Notes under the pieces: generated by a model | Told to the model about the DNA's origin: nothing | The model's input: the letters and a program-made list of their open reading frames with translations, nothing else | Database searches by the model: none | Source: Brucella oryzae | Lineage (GTDB): Bacteria; Pseudomonadota; Alphaproteobacteria; Rhizobiales; Rhizobiaceae | Length of the DNA: 64,000 bases | NCBI GenBank assembly: GCA_012103035.1 | Contig: JAAVLL010000003.1 | Span: forward strand, 62,001 to 126,000 | Direction: 5' to 3' | Shown here: positions 48,327 to 58,624 of the stretch, in pieces | Position numbering within the stretch: the stretch's first letter is position 1 | Layout of the letters: each line of letters opens with the position of its first letter | Position numbers and translations under genes: made by a program

Positions 48327-48847
48327 AGCTCGTCCGTATCGGACCGAAGGACGTTTTTCATCGTTATCTAACACCGAAATGGGCATTCCTTCCAATCAGT
48401 GGGGCTGGCGCTGCAGCAGATGGGGACGTTTTAATCGTCCCGGCGTAGAGGCTCTGTATCTGTCAGTGTCGGCGCAGACAGCACTCGAGGAGTATCGACA
48501 AGGGGCGAGCATTACGCCGCCTGCTACACTTGCGGCTTACACGATCACCCTTGGAGAAGTGGCTGACCTTTCGAGAGGATACGATCCCGTTCATTGGGAC
48601 GACGCGTGGGCTGATTGGGATTGTCCATGGCGGAAAATCGCTCGCATCGATAAAAGACGCCGCCATCCTGGAAACTTGCTGACGAAATCATCTCGGCCGG
48701 TTTGCGAGGCCTACTCTTTCCATCCCTCCGCCATGCTGGGGAACCAATCTCGTGATTTTTCCAGCTAATCTTATCGCTGGAGATGAAGTTGACGTTCACG
48801 ACCCAGACAATCGCTTGCCGCGCGATCAATCATCGTGGCCACATTAA
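48323..48847 (+). CDS. RES-domain toxin (NAD-degrading type)
   Basis: ATG 48323 overlaps the antitoxin end. MKLVRIGPKDVFHRYLTPKW, the conserved GRFNRPGVEALYLSVSAQTA (RES Arg and Tyr region) and YRQGASITPPATLAAYTITL (Glu region) are present. Shifts near 48390 and 48650; after the second the frame reads ISAGLRGLLFPSLRHAGGTN with LVIFPANLIAG, the third RES block. About 175 residues. Characterised RES toxins deplete NAD+. Confidence 0.88.
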
Positions 48848-48959
48848 TTTCGGCCAATTCAGGCAGAAGTATTTTAAAGCGATGCCGTAGACGCGAACGA
48901 CCATCAAGTCATTGGTATAACGCACTCCATCAACGTTTAATTCGGTGCGCCGATTGCTA

Positions 48960-49138
48960 ATCACATCGGGGTCCGGCTATGCGGCACCGAGTGCCATTCT
49001 CGAATTCAGTGCCCGTTCCACCCGTAAGGTGGCCAGCGTTTGAGAGATCGTTTGAGACGCGGCCGGTCTCGTCGAGGGGTCGAAATTCCAACGGCGATCC
49101 GCGGGTGACGCATGCGGAACGAACCTTTTGGGAAAAGG
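48960..49138 (+). pseudogene. AbiEii/AbiGii-type nucleotidyltransferase toxin, fragment cut by an IS21-like end
   Basis: The frame reads PSAILEFSARST, then DAAGLVEG and, after a small shift, DPRVTHAERTFWEK, matching the 'LEFGARS...ERTFWEKA' region of the AbiEii family. It contains in-frame stops (TGA) and ends where the IS21-like terminal repeats begin at 49139. Remnant of an abortive-infection-type toxin. Confidence 0.68.
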
Positions 49139-49184
49139 TGTCAATCGGCGTTTAAACGGGACCCCTTATCGGCGTCCAAAAGGG
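49139..49184. repeat. IS21-like terminal repeat, two units
   Basis: TGTCAATCGGCGTTTAAACG followed by a second ATCGGCGTCCAAAAGGG unit, separated by GACCCCTT. Repeated ATCGGCGT..AAA..GGGACCCC units are typical of rhizobial IS21-family ends. It interrupts the AbiEii remnant on the left and abuts an ISL3 element on the right. Confidence 0.65.
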
Positions 49185-50366
49185 CTCTGACTCAATCTCG
49201 CTGATGTTCTGGATTCAATTGGCGTTGTTTCCAGAGGAGAATCAGCGCCATGCAAGCCCAGTTCCGTCTCTCTGATCTTATCCCTAGCGAACTAAACGTT
49301 GATGAGGTGCGTGATGCCGGCGACGCGATTATCGTCGCCGCCTACGGTCGATCCCAAGATTGCACATGCCCCACTGCGGAACCGCCTCCCGTCGTGTTCA
49401 TAGTCGCTACTCTCGAATGATTGCCGATCTGCCGTGTGCGGGCCGAAGGATCGAACTGCACCTGTCCGTCCGACGCTTCGTCTGTAGTGCCGTCCATTGC
49501 CGCAGAAAGATCTTCGCCGAGCGCTTCGGTGATGATGTGATCCGTCCCATGGCTCGCCGGACAGCCCGTCTGGACTGCCTCGTTCGGCATCTTGCTCTTG
49601 CACTGGGCGGTCGCCCGGCGGCGCGCTTTGCGGATCGTCTCGGATTGCCGGTTAGCAATGATACGCTTCTACGAACTGTTCGCCGATATGATCGCCCACC
49701 GTCGACGCCACCGACTGTAATCGGCATTGATGACTGGGCGTGGCGTCGAAATCATCGATATGGCACGATCATCTGCGATCTGGAACGGCGAAAGACGATC
49801 GCGTTGTTGCCCGACCGGGAACCCTCGACCGCAAAGGCCTGGCTGGTCGAGCAGCCGCAAATCAAAATCGTGGCAAGAGACCGCGGCGGCGCGTATGCGC
49901 GGGCCGCTGCGCAAGCCCTGCCACAGGCCGAACAGGTCGCCGACCGCTGGCATCTCATGGAAAACGCTAGCCACGCTTTTCTTGATGCCGTCCGCAAGTC
50001 GATGCGGCAGGTCCGCATTGCAGTCGGGACAGCAACCGTAAACTCTAAGCTTCTGACTGCCGCCGAGCGCTTGCAATATGACGGATATCTGCGACGTGAA
50101 GAGACAAACTCTGTCATTCGTGGACTCGTCGGCGAAGGCCTGTCCATCAAGGCAATCGTACGCAGAACCGGGCATAGCCGAAAGCTGGTTCGCAGCATTG
50201 TTCGTGGTCAAAGGACCGACATCTTCCGAGTCCGGCAAACTTCGCTCGAACCACACCTACCGTGGCTTGAAGCGCAATGGGACGCCGGATCACGAAACGG
50301 CGCTGAACTGTGGCGGCAGCTTCGGCTGGCTGGTTTTGGCGGAGGTCTCCGCGTTGTCACTGAATG
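49182..50366 (+). mobile_element. ISL3-family element, copy 1 (3' part missing)
   Basis: Left end GGGCTCTGACTCAATCTCGC. It carries most of a transposase gene and is cut at 50366 by IS6 copy B. The overlapping part of copy 2 (56564-57819) appears identical in sequence. Confidence 0.85.
49250..50366 (+). pseudogene. ISL3-family transposase, truncated by IS6
   Basis: MQAQFRLSDLIPSELNVDEV, zinc-binding CTCPHCGTASRRVHSRY (after one C restored at CCCC 49369-49372), the zf-ISL3 pair VRRFVCSAVHCRRKIFAERF, then VIGIDDWAWRRNHRYGTIIC with the catalytic Asp and QIKIVARDRGGAYARAAAQA with the second. It runs to GFGGGLRVVTEWA and ends at the IS6 boundary. The C-terminal Glu-bearing part survives only in copy 2. 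Confidence 0.88.
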
Positions 50367-51182
50367 GGCAGTGTCGCAAAGTTTTGAGAAGGATAGAAGC
50401 GCTCTTATCTCTGGACGCACTTATGCTGCGAGTTGCGCGAATGTCTGAAATGGTGAGCGGTTGGCATTTGCGAATTGGTTCTTGCGGATCATGTGTGCCA
50501 CTTCGATGCCTTCGAGGGTGGCCGATGCGGAATGGAACGCTTTGAACCCCATCATTGGTTTGGTGATCCGTTTGATAAAGCGATGATCCTGTTCAAGGAT
50601 ATTATTGAGATACTTGATCTGCCGGATTTCAATCATGGCGCTCGTGCCTGTGAACTTCAGGATCGTGTTGACGGCCTGCAACCCAGCCAGATTGGCACCG
50701 CTCTTGTCAATGACAACCTTCTCAGGAACGCCGTTGGTAGTGATGGCTTTCTTGAAAAATCTGCGTGCCGCTGCCAGATCCCGACGCTCAGATAGCATGA
50801 AATCAAGTGTTTGGCCATCGCGGTCAACGGCTCGGTACAGATAGGTCCATTGACCACGAACCTTGATATAAGTTTCATCAACACGCCAGGAGCGGGCTGT
50901 GGGGCGCTTGCGCATCTGAGCTTGTGCTGCGATCTGCGGTGAGTAGCGAACAACCCACCGGTTCAAAGTAGCATGATCGACGGATACACCCCGTTCGGCC
51001 AGAATTTCCTGAAGGTCGCGATAGGAAATCGGATAGCGCACGTAAAAGAAAACAGCATTCAGGATGACACTTTTGGGAAAATGCGTCCCTTTGAAATCAA
51101 CTGTCATTCGCATCCGCCTCACTCAGTTATACGCACCGTCGTTCACATAGCTCAGAAGAAGTGAAAATTTTGCGACACAGCC
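50367..51182 (-). mobile_element. IS6-family element, copy B (inverted relative to copy A)
   Basis: 816 bp, ends as in copy A. Together with 38632-39447 it bounds a 10.9-kb segment. The flanking 8-mers (actgaatg, gctaaatc) do not match one another or those of copy A. Confidence 0.9.
50421..51122 (-). CDS. IS6-family transposase (copy B)
   Basis: Encodes the same 233 residues as copy A, with the DDE triad in WRVDETYIK, VIDKSGAN and ILEQDHRFIKR. Intact. Confidence 0.93.
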   Translation of the reverse strand: MRRMRMTVDFKGTHFPKSVILNAVFFYVRYPISYRDLQEILAERGVSVDHATLNRWVVRYSPQIAAQAQMRKRPTARSWRVDETYIKVRGQWTYLYRAVDRDGQTLDFMLSERRDLAAARRFFKKAITTNGVPEKVVIDKSGANLAGLQAVNTILKFTGTSAMIEIRQIKYLNNILEQDHRFIKRITKPMMGFKAFHSASATLEGIEVAHMIRKNQFANANRSPFQTFAQLAA

Positions 51183-51712
51183 GCTAAATCTGCCCGAAAA
51201 TGGCTCAAGCTGCATCTTGCTATTGATGCAGATAGCAATCAGGTCATTGCAGAAACACTGACTGATCAAAATACAAGTGACCTCAGCCAGGTTCCTGATT
51301 TGCTTGATATGATTGATCGCCCCATCGCTTGTTTCATGGCAGATGGTGCTTATGACAGTGATCAAACCTATCAAGCTTTACGCAGTCATAGTCCCGGTGT
51401 GAGCATTATCATTCCGCCACGAATACGAGACTTACAAGAAGCGTCATATGGCCCCCACCTGATCAGCGTGACTGGCATAGCCGCACAAATGCTCAACGCG
51501 GTCGGATGGAGTGGCAAAATCTTACCGAGTATGGGAAGCGAGCGAGAGTAGAAAACGCCATAGGCAATTATAAATCAACAAACGGGCCAAAGCTAAGATC
51601 ACGCAAATTCACCAACCAGAAGACTGAAGTTAAACTTGGATGCGGCGTCCGTAACCGCATGCTGCAGACACCACGCCCGAAATCCGTCCGCGTCAAAGTT
51701 GAAACCACATAA
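51183..51712 (+). pseudogene. IS5-family transposase, C-terminal fragment
   Basis: Open from the IS6 end: KSARKWLKLHLAIDADSNQV, then IACFMADGAYDSDQTYQALR with the second catalytic Asp. A loss at CCCCC 51452-51456 shifts the frame; restored, it reads PPDQRDWHSRTNAQRGRMEW and GKRARVENAIGNYKSTNGPK with the catalytic Glu, ending RSVRVKVETT-like at 51712. Probably the other half of the fragment at 39448, with about 85 residues lost between. Confidence 0.82.
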
Positions 51713-51838
51713 GCCAGCATCAAAGATCGGAATCCGCCACCAATTCGTTTCATGCAACAATGCCGTTCCGGGCCTTGTCAATGTATCCATGGAAACGACA
51801 ACTTCCCTTCTGGCAAACGTTCGGGACGCTAGCCGACC

Positions 51839-52744
51839 TTATATTTTTATCACTGTGCCAGCCCGACCGAAAAGGAGCGCTGCCGCATCTTCGAGCGTCC
51901 TATCCCGCGATGCGGCCGGGATGGGAAGCAAAAGTGCAGGCCGCTTCGACTTTGGGGCCCATTGAACCGGAAGCAAACTTATGCGTTGAGAGTTCTGCTG
52001 GCGTCGCCCTGCTGATCGGATGCTGGGCCGGCGTTCCCCAGTTGCTATAGACAGCGTCCACGTCTGTGAGCATCAGGAAAGCGTCGGCATTGAGTTCTTC
52101 TGCGAGAAGCCCTGCCGCCCGGTCCTTATCAATCACCGCTTCGATGCCTTCAATTTCCTCCTGCTCGTTACGAATAACCGGAATACCGCCACCGCCCGCG
52201 CAGATGACGACAACGCCAGATTCAACCAGAAGTTGGATGACTTGGATCTGAGTGATACGTTGGGGACGCGGCGACGGCACCACGCGCCGCCATTTTCCCT
52301 CGCTCTCTTCGATGAGCACCCAGTCATGTTCCGCCCGGACACGATCGGCATCTGCCTTGTCGTAGACGGGACCGATGGGTTTTTCCGGATGGGAAAAGGC
52401 CGGGTCGTCACTATTCACCTCAATCTGGGTCAAGAGCGTGGCGAGCCGCGTTTGCGTGGGCAAGGCATTGGTCAGTTCTTGCTCTACCAGATAGCCGATC
52501 ATACCGACGCTTTCTGCCCCAGAATATCGAGCGGATAAGCGGGGACATCCGCATAAGCGGAAGCCTGGAGTGCCAGAAGCCCGACTTGCGGACCGTTGCC
52601 ATGCGCAACCACGATGTTGTGGTTACGTGCAAGCTCGGCCAGCGCTTTTGCGGCTTTCCGTACATTGGCGCGCTGGACCTCGGCGGTCATTGGCTCTCCA
52701 CGTTTTAAAAGCGCATTACCTCCCAGAGCCACAACGATCCGCAT
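51839..52744 (-). CDS. arcC: carbamate kinase
   Basis: About 300 residues. [20 protein letters not shown] opens the amino-acid kinase fold, followed by [20 protein letters not shown]. After a shift near 52510 come [71 protein letters not shown] and [21 protein letters not shown] shift near 51900 precedes the tail [15 protein letters not shown]. Last step of the arginine deiminase pathway, making ATP from carbamoyl phosphate. It sits one base after arcB. Confidence 0.93.
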
Positions 52745-52745
52745 G

Positions 52746-53745
52746 TCAACTTCCCAACGTTGCTACGAGTATTGCCTTGATAGTGTGCATGCGGTTTTCC
52801 GCCTGATCGAAAACGATAGAAGCGTTTGATTCAAAGACCGCCTCGCTCACCTCCATGCAGTCGATGCCGAATTTCTCGAATATCTTCTCTCCGATCTCCG
52901 TCTCGCGATTATGGAAGGCTGGAAGACAATGCATGAACTTCGCATGTGGATTGCCAGCCGCCGCCATGATCTCCGGCGTTACACGGTAGGGCGTCAGCAG
53001 TTCGATACGTTCTGCCCATACCGAATCCGGCTCGCCCATCGATACCCAGACATCCGTATAGATAAAATCACATCCCTTGACGGCGGCTACGGGGTCTTCG
53101 GTGAGTGTAATGCGCGCACCGGTCTGAAGCGCGATTTCCTGACAGCGGTCGATCAGTTCCTGTTCTGGCCAACAGGCTTTCGGTGCGGCAAGGCGCACAT
53201 CCATGCCGATCTGTGCCGCCCCTGTCAGGAGTGAATTGCCCATATTGTTGCCGGCATCGCCGAGGAAGGCGAAGGTGACTTGCGACAAATGTTTGCGGGT
53301 ATATTCGCGCATGGTAAGAAAGTCGGCGAGAATCTGGGTCGGATGAAATTCATCTGTCAGACCATTATAAACCGGCACACCCGACCATTTCGCCAGAATC
53401 TCCGCCTGTTCCTGCCCGAAGCCGCGATATTCGATAGCGTCGTAGACACGACCAAGCACGCGGGCTGTGTCTTTCATGGATTCTTCTTACCTATCTGGGT
53501 ACCGGTGGGCCCCAGATAGGTAACATGTGCACCCTGGTCATAGGCGGCGACCTCGAACCCGGTACGCGTGCGAGTGGAGTCTTTTCAAAGATCAGCGCAA
53601 TGTTCTTGCCTTTCAGCCTTTGATCTTCATAACCGCCATATTTGGCCTGTTTCAATGAGGCCGAGAGCTTTAGCAGGAACCGGATGTCATCCGGCGTGAA
53701 ATCGAGCAACTTCAGGACGCTACGGCCCTTGATATTGACTGGCAT
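52746..53745 (-). CDS. arcB: ornithine carbamoyltransferase, catabolic type
   Basis: About 333 residues. [20 protein letters not shown] is the OTC opening. One T lost near 53578 hides the carbamoyl-phosphate motif [12 protein letters not shown]; a shift at 53484 separates [54 protein letters not shown] and the ornithine motif [10 protein letters not shown] complete the site. It converts citrulline and phosphate to ornithine and carbamoyl phosphate in the ADI route. Confidence 0.95.
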
Positions 53746-53755
53746 TTTCGTCTCC

Positions 53756-54976
53756 TCAAACTGGATCGCGTATTAATGGACAGGTCATGCAGTGGCCGCC
53801 GCCTCGCCCGCGCCCGAGTTCTGCACCGGGCACGGTGATGACCTCGACGCCTGCCTTGCGCAATTGTGTATTGGTGTAGGTATTGCGGTCATAGGCAATG
53901 ACCACACCCGGCTCCAGTGCAACGACATTGTTGCCGTCATCCCACTGCTCGCGCTCGGCGACGTAAGCATCACCACCCGTTTCAACAACGCGCAACTTCT
54001 TCAGTCCCAGCGCTTCAGCAACGACCTCGGTAAGCTTGCGTCCTTCCGCCCTGACGTCTATTTCATCTTTTGTCTTGCCCGGACGGATCGAATAGGGCTC
54101 GATCTTTCTGCAACATCGGCAAAGAGCGTCACGAGATCACGATCGCAAAAGCTGAACACAGTATCCAGGTGCATGGATGAACGCTCTACAGGCAGCTTGC
54201 AGGCGATCACATGCTCAGCCCCTTCTGAAACAATGCGCGCGCCAGTTGCCCCACCGCCTGCGGTGTGCTCCTCTCGCCCATGCCAACAAGAACAATACCG
54301 TTTCCAAGTGGCATGACATCCCCACCCTCCAATGTGGCAAGCCCATAATCCGTATCGGGATCACCCCACCAGACCGGGAAGCCCGCGTCGCGAAAAATCC
54401 GGATGGAAACGATAGATGGCCGTGATATTGACGGTTTCCAGCTTGCGTGCATTCCAACGCATCGGGTTGAGCGTGACACCACCACCGATCCAGCAGGTTG
54501 TATCGCGAGTAAACAAATGATTAGGCAGAGGTGGCAGGACGAAATCCTCCGGTCGCAATGTTGGCGCGAAAAGCCCACGTCCCTTGATTGGCAGTTCGGC
54601 TTTACTCAAGCCGCCCATCAGGATCAGCGACAAGGCATCGGCGTCAATCTCCATGAGGTGGGCTCGCAAATCGTCAGCCAGACCAACGCCTACGGTATTC
54701 TCGTTGACACGACGCTCCAGAAGCCAGCGGCGGGCCTCGGCATCCTGCATCGTCTCTGCCAGCATCTCGCAGAAAGACGACATCCACGCCACGATGTCGC
54801 ATGGCGTCGACAAAGGTGAGATGTTCGACACGGGCCTGCTTGACCCAGATGACATCATCGAAAAGCAACTCATGACAGTTCGACGGCGTTAAGCGGGCAA
54901 GTGCCGAGCCCGGACGATGGACGAGGACACGGCGCAGTTTGCCAACTTCGGAATGAACACCATAGGTCAAGCTCAT
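53756..54976 (-). CDS. arcA: arginine deiminase
   Basis: About 408 residues. ATG 54976 gives [20 protein letters not shown], then [20 protein letters not shown]. After a shift near 54770 come [20 protein letters not shown] (conserved FTRD), then [20 protein letters not shown] with the Asp and Glu of the site, and [18 protein letters not shown] with the catalytic His. The nucleophilic Cys is in [17 protein letters not shown] near the end. Shifts also near 54370, 54225 and 54110. It hydrolyses arginine to citrulline and ammonia. Confidence 0.95.
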
Positions 54977-54989
54977 ATCGTAATCTCCT

Positions 54990-56419
54990 TCAAGCAAGCA
55001 GAACAGCGGCGCTCAGGCACGCCATGATGATAATGGTCAGGATCAAAAGCAGCGGCCACATGAAGCGCAACCAGCGTTCATAGGGGACGCGACCAATTGC
55101 CAGTGCACCCATTACGACCGCAAAAGTCGGATTGATCAGGTTCACGAGCCCGTTTGCAGACTGATAGGCGGTGACCACAAACTGGCGGCCAACGCCGGCG
55201 AAATCTGCCACAGGTGCCATGATCGGCATGGAAAGGACCGCCAGACCGGACGAAGACGGCACGAAGAAGGACATGAGTACCTGAAGCCAGTACATCACGT
55301 TGATGAAGGCCACCTTACCCAACCCGGAGACGGAAAGCTCCGCCCAGTGCAGGATGGTATCTGTGATCTTGCCAGCGTCCATGACCACGACGATGCCGCG
55401 CGCCAGGCCAATGATCAGCGCCACGCCAAGCAGGTCGCGTGCACCGTTGACGAAACTGTCGACAAAACTTGCCTCACCAGGTCGTGTGATAAAGCCAATC
55501 AGGATAGCCGAAGCGAGGAACAACCCGCTCATTTCCCCATCCACCAGCCGCCTTTCAAAACACCCCAGATCATGACGACAAAGGTGAGACCAAAGACCGT
55601 TAGTACGATCTTGTGCAAAAGTGTAAAGTTAGCCTTTTCACCCTCATGCGCACTTAGAAAGTGTTTTCGTTCGCCGCCTTCATGTCGTAGACGAGTGATT
55701 TCGTAGGATCTTGCCGCACCCGTTCAGCATAACGCATCACGTAGATTACGCAGGCCAGCCAGCTAAGCCCCAGTATGATGCAGCGTAGCACGAGACCATT
55801 GGTGAAAGGTACGCCTGCAGCATCCGAGGCTATGACCGTAGCGAATGCATTGACTGTCGAACCGAGAACGCCGACGCCTGCTCCAAGCAATATGACGGCA
55901 ACGGCGGTTACGGCATCGAAACGCGCCGCTATCATGATTGGAAGCAGAAGCATATAGAAGGCAAGCGTTTCCTCCGCCATGCCATAGGTTGTGCCGCCGA
56001 AGGCGAACAGCGCCATAAGCACGGGGATCAACCATTTCTCTCGCCCTTTAGAGCAATCATCGCGCTGCCAATGCCAGCATCAATAGCGCCGGTAGAAGCA
56101 ACAACACCAATGAAACCACCAATAATGAGAACGAAAACCGCCACATCAATCGCATTGGCCTGATTGGTCGAAGGATTATAAAGCCCTCCGATCGGTGCCA
56201 TGAATATATCTGTAATACCTTGCGGATTGGATTCAGCGACCTTGTAAGTCCCAGCAATAGGAACTTCCTTGTTCAAAGCCGCATTCATGGTTCGCTCGTA
56301 CTGGCCAGCTGGAATGATCCAGGTCAGCGCCGCGACAATGACAATGAGGCCAAAAGAATGGTGAATGCGGTAGGAAAACGAAATCGTTTTCCATCGCCGT
56401 CTTGTGCGATGTCACTCAT
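54990..56419 (-). CDS. YfcC-family transporter (probable arginine/ornithine exchanger)
   Basis: About 475 residues, some twelve helices. From ATG 56419: [10 protein letters not shown]; one T restored at 56352-56355 gives [20 protein letters not shown]. Then [60 protein letters not shown] and [20 protein letters not shown] with [20 protein letters not shown], the two-repeat layout of YfcC/ArcD-2 carriers. Shifts also near 56040, 55655 and 55545. First gene of the arc operon, 13 bases before arcA. The arginine/ornithine role is inferred from context. Confidence 0.9.
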
Positions 56420-56480
56420 GCATTAGTCCGCTCTCTTCAATGCAACCGACCTGAGTTTATGGGTTGCAAGATAAGCCGCA

Positions 56481-56494
56481 TTGATTTCAATCAA
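56481..56494. promoter_or_regulatory. FNR/FnrN-type box upstream of the arc operon
   Basis: TTGATTTCAATCAA matches the TTGAT-N4-ATCAA consensus exactly. It is centred 68 bases upstream of the first ATG. An ATAAAC-like -10 at 56455-56460 (minus strand) would place the start of transcription about 41 bases from the box centre, the class II activator arrangement. It predicts induction at low oxygen. Confidence 0.78.
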
Positions 56495-56543
56495 GAAGCA
56501 TCAAGTATAGAAAAATATCACTCGGGTAGTTCTGGTTCCAGAT

Positions 56544-56565
56544 TGTCAATCGGCGTTTAAACGGG
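56544..56565. repeat. IS21-like terminal repeat, one unit
   Basis: TGTCAATCGGCGTTTAAACG, the same 20 bases as at 49139. Here the ISL3 end follows directly after the first unit. Confidence 0.6.
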
Positions 56566-57819
56566 GCTCTGACGTAATCTCGCTGACATCAGGTCGCTCC
56601 GATGACACGTGCTTCCAGCAGATCGAGCTTCCACGTCCATACATTTGCCTCTTGATGAGTTTTAGCTTGGTGATTTGTCCCTCTGTCTGGCCGTTAGACC
56701 ACTGTGAGGTTATCGCATTTTGGACGGCTGCCCTGTCGCGGATGATACCGTTCGCGAATGGGGCGACAAGCTTGCTGCTGCGCGGTCGATCCACGTGTCC
56801 AGATCATCTTTGGACTTGCGCCGCAGCATTTCGTGGAAGCTTTCCACAACATCTCTGGCCTCGACTAGGTCTGGTAGTTGCTCCTCGATCGCAGCGACCG
56901 TCATCGTCTGCGCCTTGGTCAAGTTGTTGCGTTCAAGTGTCATTAGGCGAACGATGGTGCGTGCCGCCGGCGCGTGGCCGAGCCCGTTTTCGGCTTTTCC
57001 GCCCGCCTTCGTCGTGTTGCCCATTCAGTGACAACGCGGAGACCTCCGCCAAAACCAGCCAGCCGAAGCTGCCGCCACAGTTCAGCGCCGTTTCGTGATC
57101 CGGCGTCCCATTGCGCTTCAAGCCACGGTAGGTGTGGTTCGAGCGAAGTTTGCCGGACTCGGAAGATGTCGGTCCTTTGACCACGAACAATGCTGCGAAC
57201 CAGCTTTCGGCTATGCCCGGTTCTGCGTACGATTGCCTTGATGGACAGGCCTTCGCCGACGAGTCCACGAATGACAGAGTTTGTCTCTTCACGTCGCAGA
57301 TATCCGTCATATTGCAAGCGCTCGGCGGCAGTCAGAAGCTTAGAGTTTACGGTTGCTGTCCCGACTGCAATGCGGACCTGCCGCATCGACTTGCGGACGG
57401 CATCAAGAAAAGCGTGGCTAGCGTTTTCCATGAGATGCCAGCGGTCGGCGACCTGTTCGGCCTGTGGCAGGGCTTGCGCAGCGGCCCGCGCATACGCGCC
57501 GCCGCGGTCTCTTGCCACGATTTTGATTTGCGGCTGCTCGACCAGCCAGGCCTTTGCGGTCGAGGGTTCCCGGTCGGGCAACAACGCGATCGTCTTTCGC
57601 CGTTCCAGATCGCAGATGATCGTGCCATATCGATGATTTCGACGCCACGCCCAGTCATCAATGCCGATTACAGTCGGTGGCGTCGACGGTGGGCGATCAT
57701 ATCGGCGAACAGTTCGTAGAAGCGTATCATTGCTAACCGGCAATCCGAGACGATCCGCAAAGCGCGCCGCCGGGCGACCGCCCAGTGCAAGAGCAAGATG
57801 CCGAACGAGGCAGTCAGAC
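56564..57819 (-). mobile_element. ISL3-family element, copy 2 (5' part missing)
   Basis: Its end at 56564 reads GGGCTCTGACGTAATCTCGC, matching the left end of copy 1. The other end is lost at 57819, where an IS6-type element begins. It retains the C-terminal half that copy 1 lacks. Confidence 0.85.
56589..57813 (-). pseudogene. ISL3-family transposase, N-terminus missing
   Basis: Begins inside the gene at CLVRHLALALGGRPAARFAD and is identical to copy 1 down to GFGGGLRVVTEWA. It then continues with NGLGHAPAARTIVRLMTLER, VAAIEEQLPDLVEARDVVES and FHEMLRRKSKDDLDTWIDRA. After a shift near 56770 it reads SQWSNGQTEGQITKLKLIKR, which carries the catalytic Glu, then QMYGRGKLDLLEARVIGAT-like to 56589. 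The zinc-finger domain is gone, so it cannot be active. Confidence 0.88.
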
Positions 57820-58624
57820 GGCACTGTTACCTTAACCCAAGTGTAAACATCAGTTGCGATAACGGGTGATGACCGAACCTCGTTCTTCGCTTTACTGCCG
57901 CCATCGTTATCCATCTGAGATTATTGCAGAGGCGGTGTGGTTGTATTTCCGCTTTCCGCTAAGCTTTCGCATGGTTGAAGACATGCTGGCTTATCGTGGC
58001 ATCTTCGTCACATATAAGACCGTGTACGAATGGGCGGAGAAATTCGGACGTGCTTATGCCAGTAATATCCGTCGCCGCACACCGCGGCTTGGCGATAAAT
58101 GGCACCTGGATGAATGTGTAATATCTATCAAAAGTGAGCATCACATTCTTTGGCGAGCAGTTGATCAGGATGGTTTTGTTTTGGATGTTCTGGTCCAGAA
58201 ACGCCGTAATACCAAGGCCGCCAAGCGCTTCATGCGCAAGCTTCTCTCTGCACAGGGCTGTGCACCCCGGATCATGGTCACCGATAAACTACGATCATAT
58301 GGCGCTGCCAAACGAACGATGGGACTTAGCGTCGCCAGCATAAGGGTTTGAACAATCGGGCAGAGAATTCGCATCAGCCGATCCGACGACGAGAGCGGGT
58401 TATGAAGCGCTTTAAATCGGCGCGACATGTGCAAAATTTCACGTCGATACATGATCCGATCTACAACCTAAATTATTTCCCCGAAACCAATTCAATGCCG
58501 CCGATCATCGTGAGTTACGACAAGCCGCCACTGACATGTGGCGCGAAATCACGTGCCTGAAATCCGCATGACAGATGCGCCAAAGAATACGTTACGTCTG
58601 GACTCTCGTTAAAGTAACAGTGCC
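57820..58624 (+). mobile_element. IS6-family element, second type
   Basis: 805 bp with ends GGCACTGTTACCTTAACC and the inverse of GGCACTGTTACTTTAACG. It differs from copies A/B. It truncates ISL3 copy 2 on its left and a porin gene on its right. The 8-bp flanks do not match (agtcagac, gcgaaatg), pointing to an IS6-mediated deletion or fusion at this point. Confidence 0.88.
57866..58560 (+). CDS. IS6-family transposase, second type
   Basis: SLYCRHRYPSEIIAEAVWLY, then FPLSFRMVEDMLAYRGIFVT is the IS6 N-terminus. The triad is KWHLDECVISIKS, RIMVTDKLRSYGAAKR and, after a shift near 58330, GLNNRAENSHQPIRRRERVM. The tail ends at 58560. About 230 residues. Active if the shift is a reading error. Confidence 0.88.
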
